NCBI RefSeq assembly: GCF_030272615.1
Contig: NC_081413.1
Coordinates: forward strand, 160,890,849 to 160,954,848
Direction of reading: 5' to 3'
DNA: 64,000 nucleotides
Source: Cryptomeria japonica
Lineage: Eukaryota > Streptophyta > Pinopsida > Cupressales > Cupressaceae
The notes beneath the pieces are model-generated. The model made no database searches. It was not told the DNA's origin and saw only the letters and a program-made list of their open reading frames with translations. Within the stretch, counting starts at the first letter, position 1, and each line of letters opens with the position of its first letter. This document shows, piece by piece, positions 1 through 11,772 of the stretch. Made by a program: the position numbers and the translations under genes.

Positions 1-548
1 TAATAATGCAATTTAAGATGACTTCTTATTTTATAAACAGCAAAATTTTACAGTCATGGGGCCACCAGCTCCATAAATTAATGTGAAAAAAATTGAGTGG
101 TGGCTACTAGCCAAAATAAGCTAGGAAGCCGCATGGGAACCTGCCCTTAGTTATATCCACACTTCACTTAGAATATTATATGATCATTTAAGGTCATTGA
201 TGGCAGACCGTACAATCTCCTTTTTAAAGGCATTGTACCTCATCATCTATATTTTAAATTTTTTCAACAAATTCGCTCTGCCGGTACATTTGAGTGCCAC
301 ATGTGAGTACCCTCAGGTGTTTTGGTAGATGAAGGACCAACTTACGTTTTCCCATGTATTAGAAGATGATAGGATTGGTGAATAGGGAAGAGCATCATTT
401 ATGGATCTATAACTTTTTATTTCTTGTATACTCAATCTTTCAATTACTAACTTTAAAAAATAAAAAAATAAATAACTAAAAGTTCATTAATAAATTTCAC
501 ATAGTTAGATCATTTGTGCACCTTTATTGGTACCCATAGTACATGACT
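1..548. other. AT-rich stretch, nothing recognised
   Basis: No open frame of note, no LTR terminus and no tRNA-like fold was recognised on either strand. It lies beside a decayed gypsy integrase and is probably further decayed repeat, but nothing in it supports a family assignment. Confidence 0.4.
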
Positions 549-835
549 ATTAGGGAATTTGTGTATAAGTATTGGCAATTTTAAGTGCATGGTTATTGGG
601 ACATCTTTAAGCAAGTATCAAAGGACACTTTGAAAAGTGTAATTTTTGACCCTTGCACACATAACAGATCCCACATCATGTATTGTTACTACCCAAAAGC
701 CAAAAAAATAGCTATAAGTAGTTAGTAGTTAAGTTGCATGCAAAGACAAAAAAATATATCAAAATTTGATGTACCATTTATAATTTGTGGGTGCACAAAG
801 TTAGCTATAACAACTATTGGTACACTTTCCCTAAT
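549..835. mobile_element. Possible small MITE-like inverted-repeat element
   Basis: The left end reads ATTAGGGAATTTGT (549-562) and the right end ACACTTTCCCTAAT (822-835), imperfect inverted copies of each other about 285 bp apart with no coding capacity between. The outermost bases TTA and TAA resemble PIF/Harbinger target sites, but they are not a direct repeat. This could be chance in AT-rich DNA. Confidence 0.2.
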
Positions 836-841
836 TCTTTC

Positions 842-1441
842 CACAATGGATGCCATGGCCTACACATTTGGGGTCTACATCCAAGAATTTTCTCTTTGAT
901 AATCCATGGAACCTTACTATTTCCTCACATAAGAATGTAGCATCATTTGGTTTCTTACATCATCTAAATTGTATCATTTTCGAAAATCTATCAACATTCA
1001 CATAAACAAAATCATTATTTCTTTGTGTTCCTCGTAGGTCAAGAATGAAACTCATACTTACTTTATTTTATGGCCTTTCTAAAATAGGTAAAGGCTAATA
1101 TAATTTGGCAATTTGCTCCTCTATTTAGCCCGTTGACAAATTCTGCAATGTTACACCATATGTTTCATTTCCTTACCCATCTTAGGCCAATAATAGTTCA
1201 CTCAATTGTGTTAACCATATCCATGTAAAGTGTCCAAATAAGTTGTCAGTATGATTTTCTCTTATGAGATACTTCCTAATAGAACCTTGAGGTATATATG
1301 AGAATTTCCCTTTGAACAATACCTCCTAGATGAAATAATCTAGCAATGATGTTCTATTTTGGTCGTTGAACTCTTGCATGCAACACATGATTTCTTGAAA
1401 TCAAACATCACACTCATATAACTCCATCATGGCATCAAAGA
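842..1441 (-). pseudogene. Ty3/gypsy integrase relic
   Basis: Read on the minus strand, this stretch gives a degraded gypsy integrase in the right order. First comes a zinc-finger region (LFKGKFSYIPQGSIRKYLI near 1270-1320, then YYWPKMGKEMKH near 1150-1190). Next is the catalytic core start (FILDLRGTQ then VDRFSKMIQF, about 980-1060). Last is VRFHGLSK and VDPKCVGH (about 850-910), matching the usual VSDRDxKFVGH. Several stops and a frameshift are present. The second catalytic Asp seems retained (VDP); the Glu is not reached. Neighbouring sequence holds no matching reverse transcriptase, so it is an isolated fragment of an older insertion. Subfamily cannot be given. Confidence 0.75.
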
Positions 1442-3046
1442 CCAATCACTTCTACTCTCACTTCAGTCAACAATAAACATATATTCAATTCATCTAATAC
1501 TGAGTTAGATTTGCAACCTTTATGCATCAAAACAAATGATTAACTTCACAAACATTTAACCCATTTTATATTCCTTTGATTAAGTTTTCTTGAATTGTTT
1601 ATGTATCATAGTGTTTAATGATCCATGTATAAAACAAACTCCAATGGTAGCAACTAGTGTATCCACTTTTAAAGTGTTTGATTGGTCACATGTAAAACTC
1701 ATGATAATAAGCAAAGTATTTCTATAGGTATCTAAAAATGGTCAATGCTTGCAGCACCACACTTTAACATGTTTGTGTGACCTTTTAGGGTTTTCACATC
1801 TTATTGACATTTCCCCTATGTCGCGCATTCAATCTTCATTGTTTGTGTATATTGTGTTTTTCCTCTGCATTTCTTTCCTATTGAGTTATAATTTTCTCGC
1901 TTTCGAATTAGGTCTTTTCAATGTCACCTTTGAATTGCAATCATTCGTCACGATCAATCTATCATGTCAAATGGACATCGTCAATCCTAATTGGTGTCGA
2001 ATTAGGATTTTGTCCTAGATTTCAAAAAAAATCAATCAATTTCGATCATTTTGGATCCTCTTTCAATTGTCAATTATCAATTAATCTTGTCAATTTGTGA
2101 GCAATGGTCTTTGTTAATCTGAGTATCATGTCAACCTTCATCAAGTCGACCTTTTAATCAATCTTTGATCAATTCATCATCGATCTCAATCAATCATCAA
2201 ACTTTGTCAATTTTGGATCAATCAGTCATTGGTCCTCATCAATTGTCATCTATCAATTTGATCAATTTGTCGATTGTCATTAATCAATCAATCAATATCA
2301 GTTTCTTGTCATTATCAAATCCTTGTCATTTTGTCCTTTTGATTGCAATTCTTATCGTTTATTGGTTTTGATCTTGTCTTGACCTGATTTCATTTCTAAT
2401 TTGCCCATTAGGGTTTTATGGTTTGTTCATTTAATCCTATTAACATTTCTCTTTAGGTTAAAGGGGTTAAGTCCATTTATCCTAAGTCTTTCATGTCACA
2501 ATTAAATACTTTATTTAATTGGCTAATTTTTCTTTTGTGAGTTAATTAATAAATGTGAATTTGTTAATTAATGTCACCTAATTTTTTAATTTTCCTTTTT
2601 CCGCCTAATTACTAATTGTCGAATTTCAATTCCCCCTAATTAGCTCCTCTTTTCATGCTCAATCATGTCATAAATTGAAAGCTAGTTTTGCTCAATTTAT
2701 TTTTCAATCATGAATTGTCTCCACCTTTTGATCAAATTATGTAAGCAAATTTTGTGGCCAATTTGTCATAATTTGGAGTTTTAAATCTCTCTCAATTTGT
2801 CATTCATTTTGCATAGAAACTTGTCAATCAATTTGTCATTCAATCATGTCATAATCATGCTTCTTTCAAATCAAGTTGTTTCTTTCGAATTTCATGTTAA
2901 TTTCATGGGTTCATCAATTTGTCTATAAATTGAGCTCTTTCTTCATCATTCTCAACCATGTTGCGAGTAATCTTATGTTGCGATTCTCATCTCTCATTAT
3001 CAAGTTGCTTTTTCACTTGCATTTGCATTTGTAGGTGAGATCCACA
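1442..3046 (+). other. AT-rich sequence with dense TCAATTTGTC words; possible gypsy LTR
   Basis: From about 1900 to 2900 the sequence is crowded with short words such as TCAATTTGTC and AATCAATCAATC. A TATA-like box (CTATAAATTGAG, about 2922-2933) is followed by a short run ending GATCCACA just before the LTR at 3047. This looks like a + strand U3-R-U5 arrangement, so the stretch may be a solo or truncated LTR. No partner LTR, primer site or target duplication was found. Small open frames here are low complexity and were not called. Confidence 0.35.
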
Positions 3047-4274
3047 TGTTGGCAGCAAAGCATGAGGAAAATTGAGAGGGGGGAGGGGTGAATCAGTTTT
3101 CACAAAACTCAACCAAGTTAACCCTAATTACATATTTTATCATTAACAACAACGATAGAATAATTCACCACATCAACAACACACATAACACACAAATTTT
3201 TGATGTGGAAAACCAAATTAAGGGAAAAACCATGGTGGAAACCTACCAACAGTAAGATGATACTCTGTAGTAGTATGTGTAAATATTACAATGGGGAATG
3301 CACATGCATTCAGGCACACTGCCTAGAGATCACTACTCAAAACAATAAAGCGCTACAACCCTGGGAAGGCTCACTGCCTTACAAATATCGGACAACAATC
3401 CGGATTACATGAGCTCAAAGAATAGCATCTCCAAATGCCGGATGACAGCTCCAGTTAAGCACACCATTTACACAACAACTCTACTCTTCTTTTTCACACT
3501 ACCAAATGATAGATTTGCTTGTTCGCACATACAATAACCTCTCAAATCATAAACACAACCCCAAACACACAACTAACATGATTACATCACCTATTTATAC
3601 AATTCATCAACCTTACCCTCAAGGATGGCTCAACACATAAGACCTAATTATAAAATTACATCACATGATACATAAATCCATAACCGAACCAACACAATAT
3701 CGGAAAAGACATAGCATGGACCCAAATCAAATCCTCAAACATGCAACACCACCAAATAATTCTTCAAGATCATCTGCAACATGCTACACCGTTGAATATG
3801 TTGCATAACACGAAGAATAACATCAGACCAATAACATCTTCAATAACAAGCACCACAATCAATGTGGACAAATAGAACACATAGGACACGATCAGAGAAC
3901 ATCAACAAGCAACGTGAATTTCACCGCAATCATTGCAACAACTTGGACAATAAGAATCATCATTAATACCATCACCAGAGCTCAAGAACACCAACTAAAA
4001 AATACACTTGCAAAGTTCCAAAACATGAACTATTTGATCAGAGGACACACATGAACATCCCAAACACTCTCTAAAACACACACCTCAAGATATAATCATT
4101 CCAGAGTAATATGAATCAAATGCCACAACTCTGCAACATAGAATACTGAAAAATCAGTCCACATACCAGACCTCATAACACGATCAAATCACAACATAAC
4201 ATCATAAAAATCATACTAAATCAACTAGAGATAAGTATCTCAAAACCCAATAAACTTATCGATTGGGACCAACA
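3047..4274 (-). repeat. LTR of Sirevirus-like type (LA family), apparently solo
   Basis: On the + strand it starts TGTTGGCAGC and ends GGGACCAACA, giving the TGTTGG/CCAACA ends shared by other LTRs in the window. It carries the same tail modules: a G-run followed by TGAATCAGT (near 3080-3100), then GTGGAAAACC and GGGAAAAACCATGGTGG (near 3200-3240). No internal region or second LTR of this family adjoins it, and the flanks (CCACA and AGGAC) do not match. A related 210-bp piece occurs at 17606-17815. Confidence 0.6.
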
Positions 4275-4275
4275 A

Positions 4276-4745
4276 GGACCACCAAGTTTAGATTATTTTG
4301 AGAATGGTGATTCTATAGCAACATTCCTTGAGTCTCATGAAGATATATCAACACAATTTGGGGAATCAACTCCTTCCAGTAAAAAAAATGAAAATTAAAA
4401 AAATAAAAACTATGAGTCTCTTCGTGAAAACTGCAAGACACCTTTAGACATTAAAAAAATAGAAATAAATGACATATCCGAGGGTAAAAACCTTTCTGAG
4501 GTGCCAGAGGATGGAAGAATGGGAAAACCCCTAGCAGAAAATGTAAAATATCCTCTCTTGGTAGAGATGACACAAGAAATCAACTTGGGTACACTAGACA
4601 ATCCTAAGGTCATTCACTTTGTAGCCTCATTGTTAGAGTAAGAAAAAATGGACTTCATCACATTCTTTTTTTTTTAAAATAAAAAATTGCATGGTTCTAT
4701 GTAGATATGTCAAGGCTAGATTCAAAATTGGTACTCCATCATCGA
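4276..4745 (+). pseudogene. TAT1: Ty3/gypsy Tat-like protease-to-RT linker fragment
   Basis: One frame reads through acidic, polar sequence to VEMTQEINLGTLDNPKVIHF, then a second frame gives VDMSRLDSKLVLHH near 4700-4735. This arrangement resembles the Tat/Athila linker (INLG...P..., then a stretch ending in DMPGL...LV.H) just before reverse transcriptase. A T-run with a frameshift separates the two parts. The fragment stops where CHR1 sequence begins (about 4746), so two unrelated gypsy pol genes are joined there. Assignment to Tat is by remembered motif layout, not by search. Confidence 0.5.
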
Positions 4746-6090
4746 ACTTTCAGAAGGAAAGGACAAGGATATCAATCTGAAAGTGAAGGAGATCATTGGT
4801 AGATACCAAGGAATGGTTGCAGATGGAGTGCCAAGGAGTTTTCCGCCAATGAGAGATATCACTCACTGTATTCACTTGATCCTAGGGGCTACATTACCTA
4901 ACAAGGCTGCATACAAACTCACACCACAACAAAATGAGGAGATGGCAAGGTAGATTCAAGAGTTACTAGATTATGTTTTGGCACCCAAAAAGGATGAAAC
5001 ATGGAGGCTTTGTACTGACTCAAGAGCTCTCAACAAGATCACCATAAGGTATAGTTTTCCAATGCCTAGGATAGAGGATTTGCTTTATTGTTTGGGGGGT
5101 GCAAAATATTTTTCTAAAATTGATTTAAAGAGTGGATAACATAAAATTAGAATTAGGCCTGGTGATGAGTGGAAAACGGCCTTCAAACAAATGAAGGGTT
5201 TTATGAGTGGAAGGTTAATATGCCATTTGGTTTGTCTAATGCCCCAAGTACATTCATGAGACTCATGAATGAAGTTTTGAAAGAATTCACAGGGAAGTTT
5301 GTAATAGTATATTTGGATGACATCCTAGTATTCAACAGGACAAGGGAAGAACACTTGAGGCATCTAGACATGGTTTTGAAAAAGTTGAGTGAAGAGGAAT
5401 TGATGATCAATATGGAGAAGTGTTTGTTCATGCAGGAAGAACTCATCTACCTTGGATTTGTGATCTCCAAAGGTCACTTGAAGATGGATCAGGATAAGGT
5501 AAATGCAATTATTTCTTGGCCTACTCCTAAGACTATTGGTGAAGTTAGAAGTTTCCATGGATTAGCCACATTTTATAGAAAGTTCATAAGAGGTTTCAAT
5601 CAGATATGTGCTCCAATGTTGGAAACTATAAAAGGTGGTCAAAAGTACAGGTTTTCTTGGACAAAGGAGGTGGATGAGGCATTTGAAACTCTCAAGAAAA
5701 AAGTAGCTCAACAACTGGTACTTGCTTTACTTGATTTTAACAAAGTGTTTCAGATTGAATGTGATGCTAGTCATGTGGCCATAGGAGCAGTCATAAGCCA
5801 AGAAGGCAGACCTATAGAATTCTTTAGTGAAAAGCTCAATAAGGTAAAGAGAAAATATTCTTCTTATGACCTAGAAATGTATGCACTAGTTCAAGCTTTA
5901 AAAAAATGGAGGCACTATCTGCTACCAAAGGAATTTTTAGTCTATACTGACAACTAAGCCTTGAGTTTCATTAATAGCCAAGAAAAGTTAAACCATAGGC
6001 ATATGAAATGGGTAGAATCCCTCCAAGCCTATACCTTCTCCATTAAGCACAAAAAAGGAGTAGCCAACAAAGTGGCTGATGCACTGAGTA
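4746..6090 (+). pseudogene. pol: CHR1 reverse transcriptase and RNase H (Ty3/gypsy chromovirus)
   Basis: The 5'-truncated pol starts at SEGKDKDI and runs through reverse transcriptase and RNase H. Seen are [22 protein letters not shown], the catalytic box [11 protein letters not shown] (about 5308), and the LGFVISKGHLKMDQDKV and FHGLATFYRKFIRGF blocks. RNase H follows with ECDASHVAIGAVIS, then YTDN (5940s) and VADALSR. Compared with CHR2 about 16 residues are missing near 4965 (before VLAPKKD), and there are stops and frameshifts. The copy is dead. In a live element it would copy RNA to DNA in virus-like particles. Its 5' half and LTR are lost at the TAT1 junction. Confidence 0.9.
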
Positions 6091-6091
6091 G

Positions 6092-6994
6092 GTGAGTGCT
6101 AACCATATCAGAAATCCAATAGAAAGCATTGGGATTGATGCAATGAAAGATATGTATGCTACATGTGTGGACTTTAAGGAGATTTACAAGGTACGTGCTG
6201 AATTTGTCGAAAGGTATCATGTGGAGTTTTCCAATTTCCTAATCCAAGATGGACTTCTTTTCAAAGGTGGGCAATTATGCATACCAAAGTTCTCAATGAG
6301 GACTAATATCATCAAGGAAAAGCATAATGGGGCTATGGCAGGTCATTTTGGTTTGGACAAGACACTTGAATTGGTAAGGAGGCATTACTTTTGGCCCAAA
6401 TTGCAGGTTGATGTAAGAAAGTTTGTAGATGCATGCACCATTTTCCAAAAGGCAAAAGGAAGAAGCACCAATGCTAGTCTCTATCAACCCTTACCCATTC
6501 CCTCAAGACCTTGGGAAAGTGTGTCAATGGACTTTGTAATGGATTTACCTAGGACCCAAAAGGGGTTTGACAGTGTATTTGTGATAGTGGATAGGTTTAG
6601 CAAAATGGCACATTTCTTGCCATGTAAGTCCACTAGTGATGCATCCTATATAGCAGATTTGTTTTTCAGAGAAGTAGCAAGGATTCATGGGATCCCATTG
6701 AACACAATGTCTGACAGGGATGTCAAATTTGTTGGCCATTTTTGGAGAACTCTATGGAGGAAAATTGGCACCAATCTGTCCTTCTCATCAGCGTATCATC
6801 CACAAATGAATGGGAAGACATAAGTAGTAAACCGGTCATTAGGGAATTTTTTGAGATGTCTTACAAGATAACATGGTGAAAGGTGGGATTCAATCTTACC
6901 TCAGGCTGAGTTTTCCTACAATGACACTATAAATAGAAGCACAGGGCAGTTGCCATTTCAGATTGTGTATGGGTTGCATCCAAGAGGGGTATTG
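6092..6994 (+). pseudogene. pol: CHR1 integrase, N-terminal and core part, cut by SV1
   Basis: This is the integrase of CHR1, in a different frame from the RNase H. A zinc-binding region (HNGAMAGHFGLDKTLELVRRH, then C-TIFQ where the second Cys is replaced by Phe) is followed by the DDE core: SMDFVMDLPRTQ, DRFSKMAHFLPCK, SDRDVKFVGHF, then SAYHPQMNGKT. The third catalytic residue is lost because its Glu codon is now a stop (about 6821). The frame goes on in pieces to YGLHPRG at 6989, where SV1 is inserted, and resumes at 15434. Confidence 0.9.
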
Positions 6995-7921
6995 TGTTGG
7001 GATTTGAGAACACTTAGAGTGGGGGGGTGAATCAGTGTTCTGTCGGAATCAACAATTTTCACTTTCTAAACCATGCATGTATGTACCGGTAAACAAATAA
7101 GCATATAACAAAAAGAAAATAGACCATCCGCATAAATGAACACCATAACACACATAATTTATATGTGGAAAACCTCAATGAGGAAAAACCACGGTGGGAT
7201 TTGTGACCCACAATATCAATTCACTGGCCATATGAAAAGATATTACATAAACAGGGGCCTACACTTGCAGGAAGGCATGCTGCCTAGAGCATATTTCTCA
7301 TCACTAAAGAGCCTCACTGACTACAAGCTTTCTGCCAAAGTAAATTACTAAAAATGAACTTAGGAATACATCTGATATGATAGATAGAATTTCGGTTTTG
7401 GTTCTGCTTTGTACCGGTTCATAGTCTTGAACTATTGCCGGTATTACTTCTCCTCCAAGAGTGTTTTCCTAGCTATCTATAGATCATTGCATGATACAAT
7501 GTTCACATACAAAAATGATCTCCATACATATAATTTGCATCTCACAATTTTGCTCTATCTCTATATCATCATTATATCTTCTCTACATGTTTTAAATTGA
7601 CCTAGCAGACTGACTTATATACCTATTACATATGATATGCCTTATGTCATCTTACAATGCATTTACAAAAGATATTCAATGTCGACCTCGACAATAATTA
7701 CAAAATGATTTAAAATATAAATCTTCCTTGATGTGGGCTCCCTGAAGTACTGATGTCAAGTGTCGGTGATGGTGTAGCCCTAAATGCTTCCAATGCCGGT
7801 ATCTGTCGGTATATGCCTCCTAGTGCCAGTTTGTGACTTCCATCAAGTCATGTTGCCTTCTATCTGATCTTTTTGCCATCAATGAAAATAAAATGAATCC
7901 AATGATTGTCAATTGCCAACA
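6995..7921 (-). repeat. SV1 3' LTR
   Basis: It aligns throughout with 14505-15428. It carries a G-run plus TGAATCAGTGTTCTG near one end and several GTCGGTG/CCGGTA words near 7760-7830. The boundary is fixed by TGTTGG at 6995, CCAACA at 7921 and the TATTG duplication. Confidence 0.9.
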
Positions 7922-8082
7922 ATCATGTGAAAAAAGGATTCCCTGCTGATGTGCTCCCCCTGAGAAACACACTTCAAATGATAACATATTCCCTGATATT
8001 TTTTTAAAATGTACATACTCACCCTTTGACATTAATGCCAAAGACGAGTGAAAGAATAAAGAATGAAAGAATATAGTCATAG
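7922..8082 (-). promoter_or_regulatory. SV1 polypurine tracts before the 3' LTR
   Basis: On the minus strand CAGGGGGAGCAC (about 7951-7962) and GTCAAAGGGTGAGTA (about 8016-8030) lie between the end of aORF and the LTR. They match the repeated GGGGGAG tracts of Sirevirus elements, which prime plus-strand synthesis. The tract is not directly against the LTR, so either the true primer has decayed or an upstream tract was used. Confidence 0.6.
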
Positions 8083-9519
8083 TCATTTAAGCTTAGTTAT
8101 CTTCAAAATTTCTGGGTATGCCTTTTGCAGCAACTGAAGATATGTGTCCCATCCTGATTTGAAAGTGTTTGATACCGATACAAGTCCACTGAGTAAGTGT
8201 TCAAGTGATTCCTTCTCCTGAGTATCTACCAGTGTGGGCTTGGCTAGCATATCCATGCATTCTCTCTTGTGAACACCCAAAGAGTCAAGTCTTGGACTCA
8301 CCAGCCCTCTTAAATTTCTTGCTCTCCTTAGTATTTTATATTTTTCTTTCTCAAAAGCAAAAATGTGGTTCTTCAGGGACAAAATTTGTCCATCAATAGA
8401 TGTAGTTAGTGTAGTTAACCCATCAAAAGAATTAGCAATAGTAGCCATTTTGTCATATAATTCTTTCAATCTGTCATTTACATTGGTTGTTAGACTACCT
8501 ATTACAACATACTATGTAAATATTGGTGCATTGTTTCAAACAAACCTCAATAGAGATAAGTTTTTCCTCTATCTTCTTCTTCCCAGTTTCTATTAGCTGA
8601 TCAAAAGTTGCTCTTTTTGCAGCAGAGAAATTGTCCAAAGCCTGTCGGTTTGCAATCTATCTCAAGGATTGGTAGTTAATTGATATGTGTTTTATTAAAG
8701 CTTTGAGCTTACCGAAAGGGCTTGCTCCATCCTCTATCTGACAGACAGGCATTATACTATGTAATACAGAGACCGATTTATCAATTAACCCTTTTTCTAC
8801 AGTTCCTTCCTACAACTATTTCTTGAGTGGCCATCATCATTAGTTCTATTGGACTTAACTCAAAGACTAATTTCTTCTTGACCTGAGAAGTGTCAATTGC
8901 CAAGATTCTTGCCAGTGAATCTATTTTGTCTGTCGGTGTGGACTCAGTAGATTTAATCTTGTCCATCTGACCCTCTTTTAAACCAGTGGCTTAGACACTT
9001 GGTGCAATGTTAGTTACTATGAGTATTATCCACACTGTTTTCAGTATCTTATACACTCTTTGTGACTATCAATTGTGGTTGTGTGCCTTTAGTTATAGCC
9101 GATTGTGATTGTGTAAAAATTGGAGTAGAAATACCCAAAATACCCTTTCCTTTTGATTTGTCAGGAATTGTAGGGGATGTTGCCTTTACAAATTATTCCT
9201 GAGATGTGAGAAAGTCTGGGTTTTTTTGAAATAATTTTGTCCACCCCTTACTTGTCTCATTTACCACCTCATTCACTCTACCCATCATAAGACTTATCTG
9301 CTAACTTTTACTACTAAAAATTGTCCTATTAGCAGTTTCTATACATCTTTTCATCTCTTCATTATTAATAGTGTCACATTGTTCCAAAAGTGCAACTTCC
9401 TTAATTTCCTTATCCCTTTTGATAGAATCAAGTCTCCTAGCTTCAATTTTATTGTGTAGAGATAAAGGTATTTCTTTCAAAATTTCAACTAATGCCTTCT
9501 TATAGATATCTATATACAA
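8083..9519 (-). pseudogene. SV1 aORF, C-terminal half (broken)
   Basis: This is the helical C-terminal half of the aORF product, spread over three frames: 9519-9301, 8966-8781 and 8469-8083. The first piece (KKALVEILKEIPLSLHNKIE, about 9490) aligns with SV3 (SKALIELQGKILNSLYDKL) and with SV2 (ELAKSLPNELYLHI). The second carries SPIELMMMATQE, matching SSTELMEIATAMQ of SV3. The last is a charged heptad-like region that probably forms a coiled coil. It ends 161 bp before the 3' LTR. No known domain is recognised; function unknown. The order is the same in SV1 and SV3, so the split frames are decay of one protein and not separate genes. Confidence 0.65.
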
Positions 9520-9587
9520 TAAAATAGCTTCCTCTAACTCATTTTTCTCACTCTCTTCAAAAAATTCATAATATTTTGATATGTTCT

Positions 9588-11219
9588 TTAATATCCATAT
9601 TTTGTCACTTCATCAATAATTTCAGCATGGGTCATTGTTGTCTTACCAGATCTGGTATCATCACCCTTCTGCTTCTTGTTTGTTATTGTCGATGTGATTG
9701 GTTTCCTCTTCTGCATAGGCTTCCTTACCAGTGGTGGAGGTGCAGTAGGTTGAGATGCCTTTCTGACAAGTCTCCTCCTTGTTTTTGTCTTTTGCTGCTC
9801 TACCGGTGGTTTTACCATGTCCTTCCTTTGCACCTTTCTAAAAGCCAGAGGCTCATTATCCTCAGGGTCAGAGTCAGAAGTGATTGGGGAAATGTGAACT
9901 TGTGGCTTCTTCACTTCTTCAGTAGCAACCTTTGCTGGTTTGACTGCCTATTTATATTGGGAACCTAGCTGAGTGTCTATCTTGTGCAACACATCTTGTA
10001 CATATGCAGACATTTTCTCAATTTTCTTCTCTCTTCTTTTTCTATTGAAACCTATTTTCACTTCAAAACCCTTTTCTCCTATTGTACCAAAGTATCTTGT
10101 TTTGTCATCTAATGGGACATCTAACAACATCTTTGCATAAAGGTCAAAAATACTATCATCTACCTCATATCCAACCTTAGTTATCCAAATTTGCCTGGGT
10201 TCAATTGCTTCCATGAGTGTTTCATCAGTTTTCACCATGAAACATATGTCAGTGGAATACTTCTCCACAATATTCTTAGAGATTATTTCCCTTTTCCTCA
10301 TGTTCTCTTGAAATTTATTGAAGTAACCCCAAAGCTTCTCATCCCTGTCGATACCAAGACAAATGATAGCCATTTTGATTTGCATACCTACTGGTATGTC
10401 ATGATCCCATTGCTTCTTTCCTAAACTGGGTAGCTCATTTAGGAAATAAAGCATTAAATAGATAATTAAGTTTCCATATCTGAATGTGCCTTTCTTGGTT
10501 CCTTTGATCTTTTTAAGGTTTAACATTAACTCACTCCTCATCTGTTCACATAAGTCATACTTCACATTATTTCTCAACAGTTGATATGTGGCATGAATGC
10601 ATGAACTTGCAACAAAATTCAATCGATTGGATTGAGTTACCTTATATCCTATTATCATGCTTGCAAATTTTATGTCTGAGTCAGTTATTGTGCTTATCCT
10701 CATTGATCTGCTATTGGATGTAGCACCAGTGAGTTTTTTGACCTTTGTGTTGGAGATTTTCTTACCAAGTTCTTGTCCAACCCCTGGTAAGCCAGTGACA
10801 ACTTGAATAGCTTCCTTTGTGATCATGTGAGGTCTATCTAACCAAATGAATTTGTTGTGAACCCTACTCGGGACATATCAGATCATCTCATCCTTGAATT
10901 CTGATATGTACAGAATACCGGTTAACCCTAAATCCTCAATTTCCTTGAATTTTGGTTTGATGTTTCTGTTGTCTCCCAATATCATTGATTGATACATGCT
11001 TTTTATTTCTTCGGTGCCCGAATCCTCAAGAGTGCAATGGATGTATGCCCTCACATCTTCAACATACATTACTCCTTCAGGAACCCTAGAAAACGCTCCC
11101 ATAGAGTCTTCCTTTTTGGCAATTTCGGGAACCTCCTTAAAGACTGGCCTTAACCTATCCTTAAATTCGACGATTGTTAGATTTTCAATGAAAGTAGGAG
11201 TAGAAGATCCAGATGCCAT
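9588..11219 (-). pseudogene. SV1 aORF, N-terminal half (additional ORF of unknown function)
   Basis: A single frame of about 544 codons starts at ATG 11219 (MASGSST) with only two internal stops (10878 and 9948). Regions in order: N-terminal VMYVEDVRAYIH; core with SRVHNKFIWLDRP, MITKEAIQVVTGLPG, IKFASMIIGY and KYDLCEQMRSELMLNL; YFNKFQENMRKREII; VEKYSTDICFMV; IEPRQIWITKVGYEV; then a Lys/Pro-rich tail (RRRLVRK, RKPMQKRK) that looks nuclear or nucleic-acid binding. The same blocks in the same order occur in SV2 and SV3. I do not recognise the family. It sits where env-like or accessory ORFs lie in some Sireviruses, but no signal peptide or convincing membrane anchor is seen. Confidence 0.75.
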
Positions 11220-11760
11220 TGCGGAAAATACCTGAGTGAATGTCGGTGGAAGGTTTGAGTGCTTCAGCTAGCTGCTCGAGATCCTCTCTCAATTCTTTTT
11301 CTCGCTCTTAGTTCACCTTTACTTCTCTCAGATTGCTTGAATGCTCAATGAGTGAAAATGAATTCACTTAGGTTCTTTTATCAGTGAATAAAATGCTAAT
11401 TTTTTTTCATTAATGCTTCACCAACAACCCTACAGATGTCGGTTTCATAGTTAAGTGTCGGGGTAACCTTCATCGATGATGAACATAGTTCTCCAGATTT
11501 CTTTCCAGATCTCTTAGATCTCTTCTGGGGTAATATGAAAAATTTAGCAGTGACTTTGCCAACCCCTAAAGCTTATGCCTTAGTTATCGGTGAAATTTTT
11601 TGTCGGTGGAGAAATACTCTGTACTACCGGTAGATATATCGGTATAGATCCATCTCCACTTTGTTCTTCAGATTTGCTAACCCATCTTGGTATGATTTTA
11701 TTGTATTTCATCTACCTTATGCTTCCCCTTCTCATTGTCTTTATCATTATTAGCCGATTG
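11220..11760 (-). promoter_or_regulatory. Spacer between gag and aORF in SV1, possible internal promoter
   Basis: After the last zinc knuckle the frame breaks down in stops. The stretch nearest aORF holds a TATA-like TGATAAAAG (about 11371-11380), AATTCATTTTCACT and AGGTATTT (11226-11233) just before ATG 11219. Similar words lie ahead of aORF in SV2 and SV3. A separate transcript for aORF is inferred, not shown. Confidence 0.3.
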
Positions 11761-11772
11761 AGTCTTGCTTCT

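Noticed and set aside
2165-2371. 68-codon frame rich in Ser, Ile and Asn
   Set aside because: It is a translation of low-complexity CAATCAATC sequence.
5201-5446. Antisense frames over the CHR1 and CHR2 reverse transcriptase (also 52437-52884)
   Set aside because: They are mirror frames of well-identified pol genes on the other strand.
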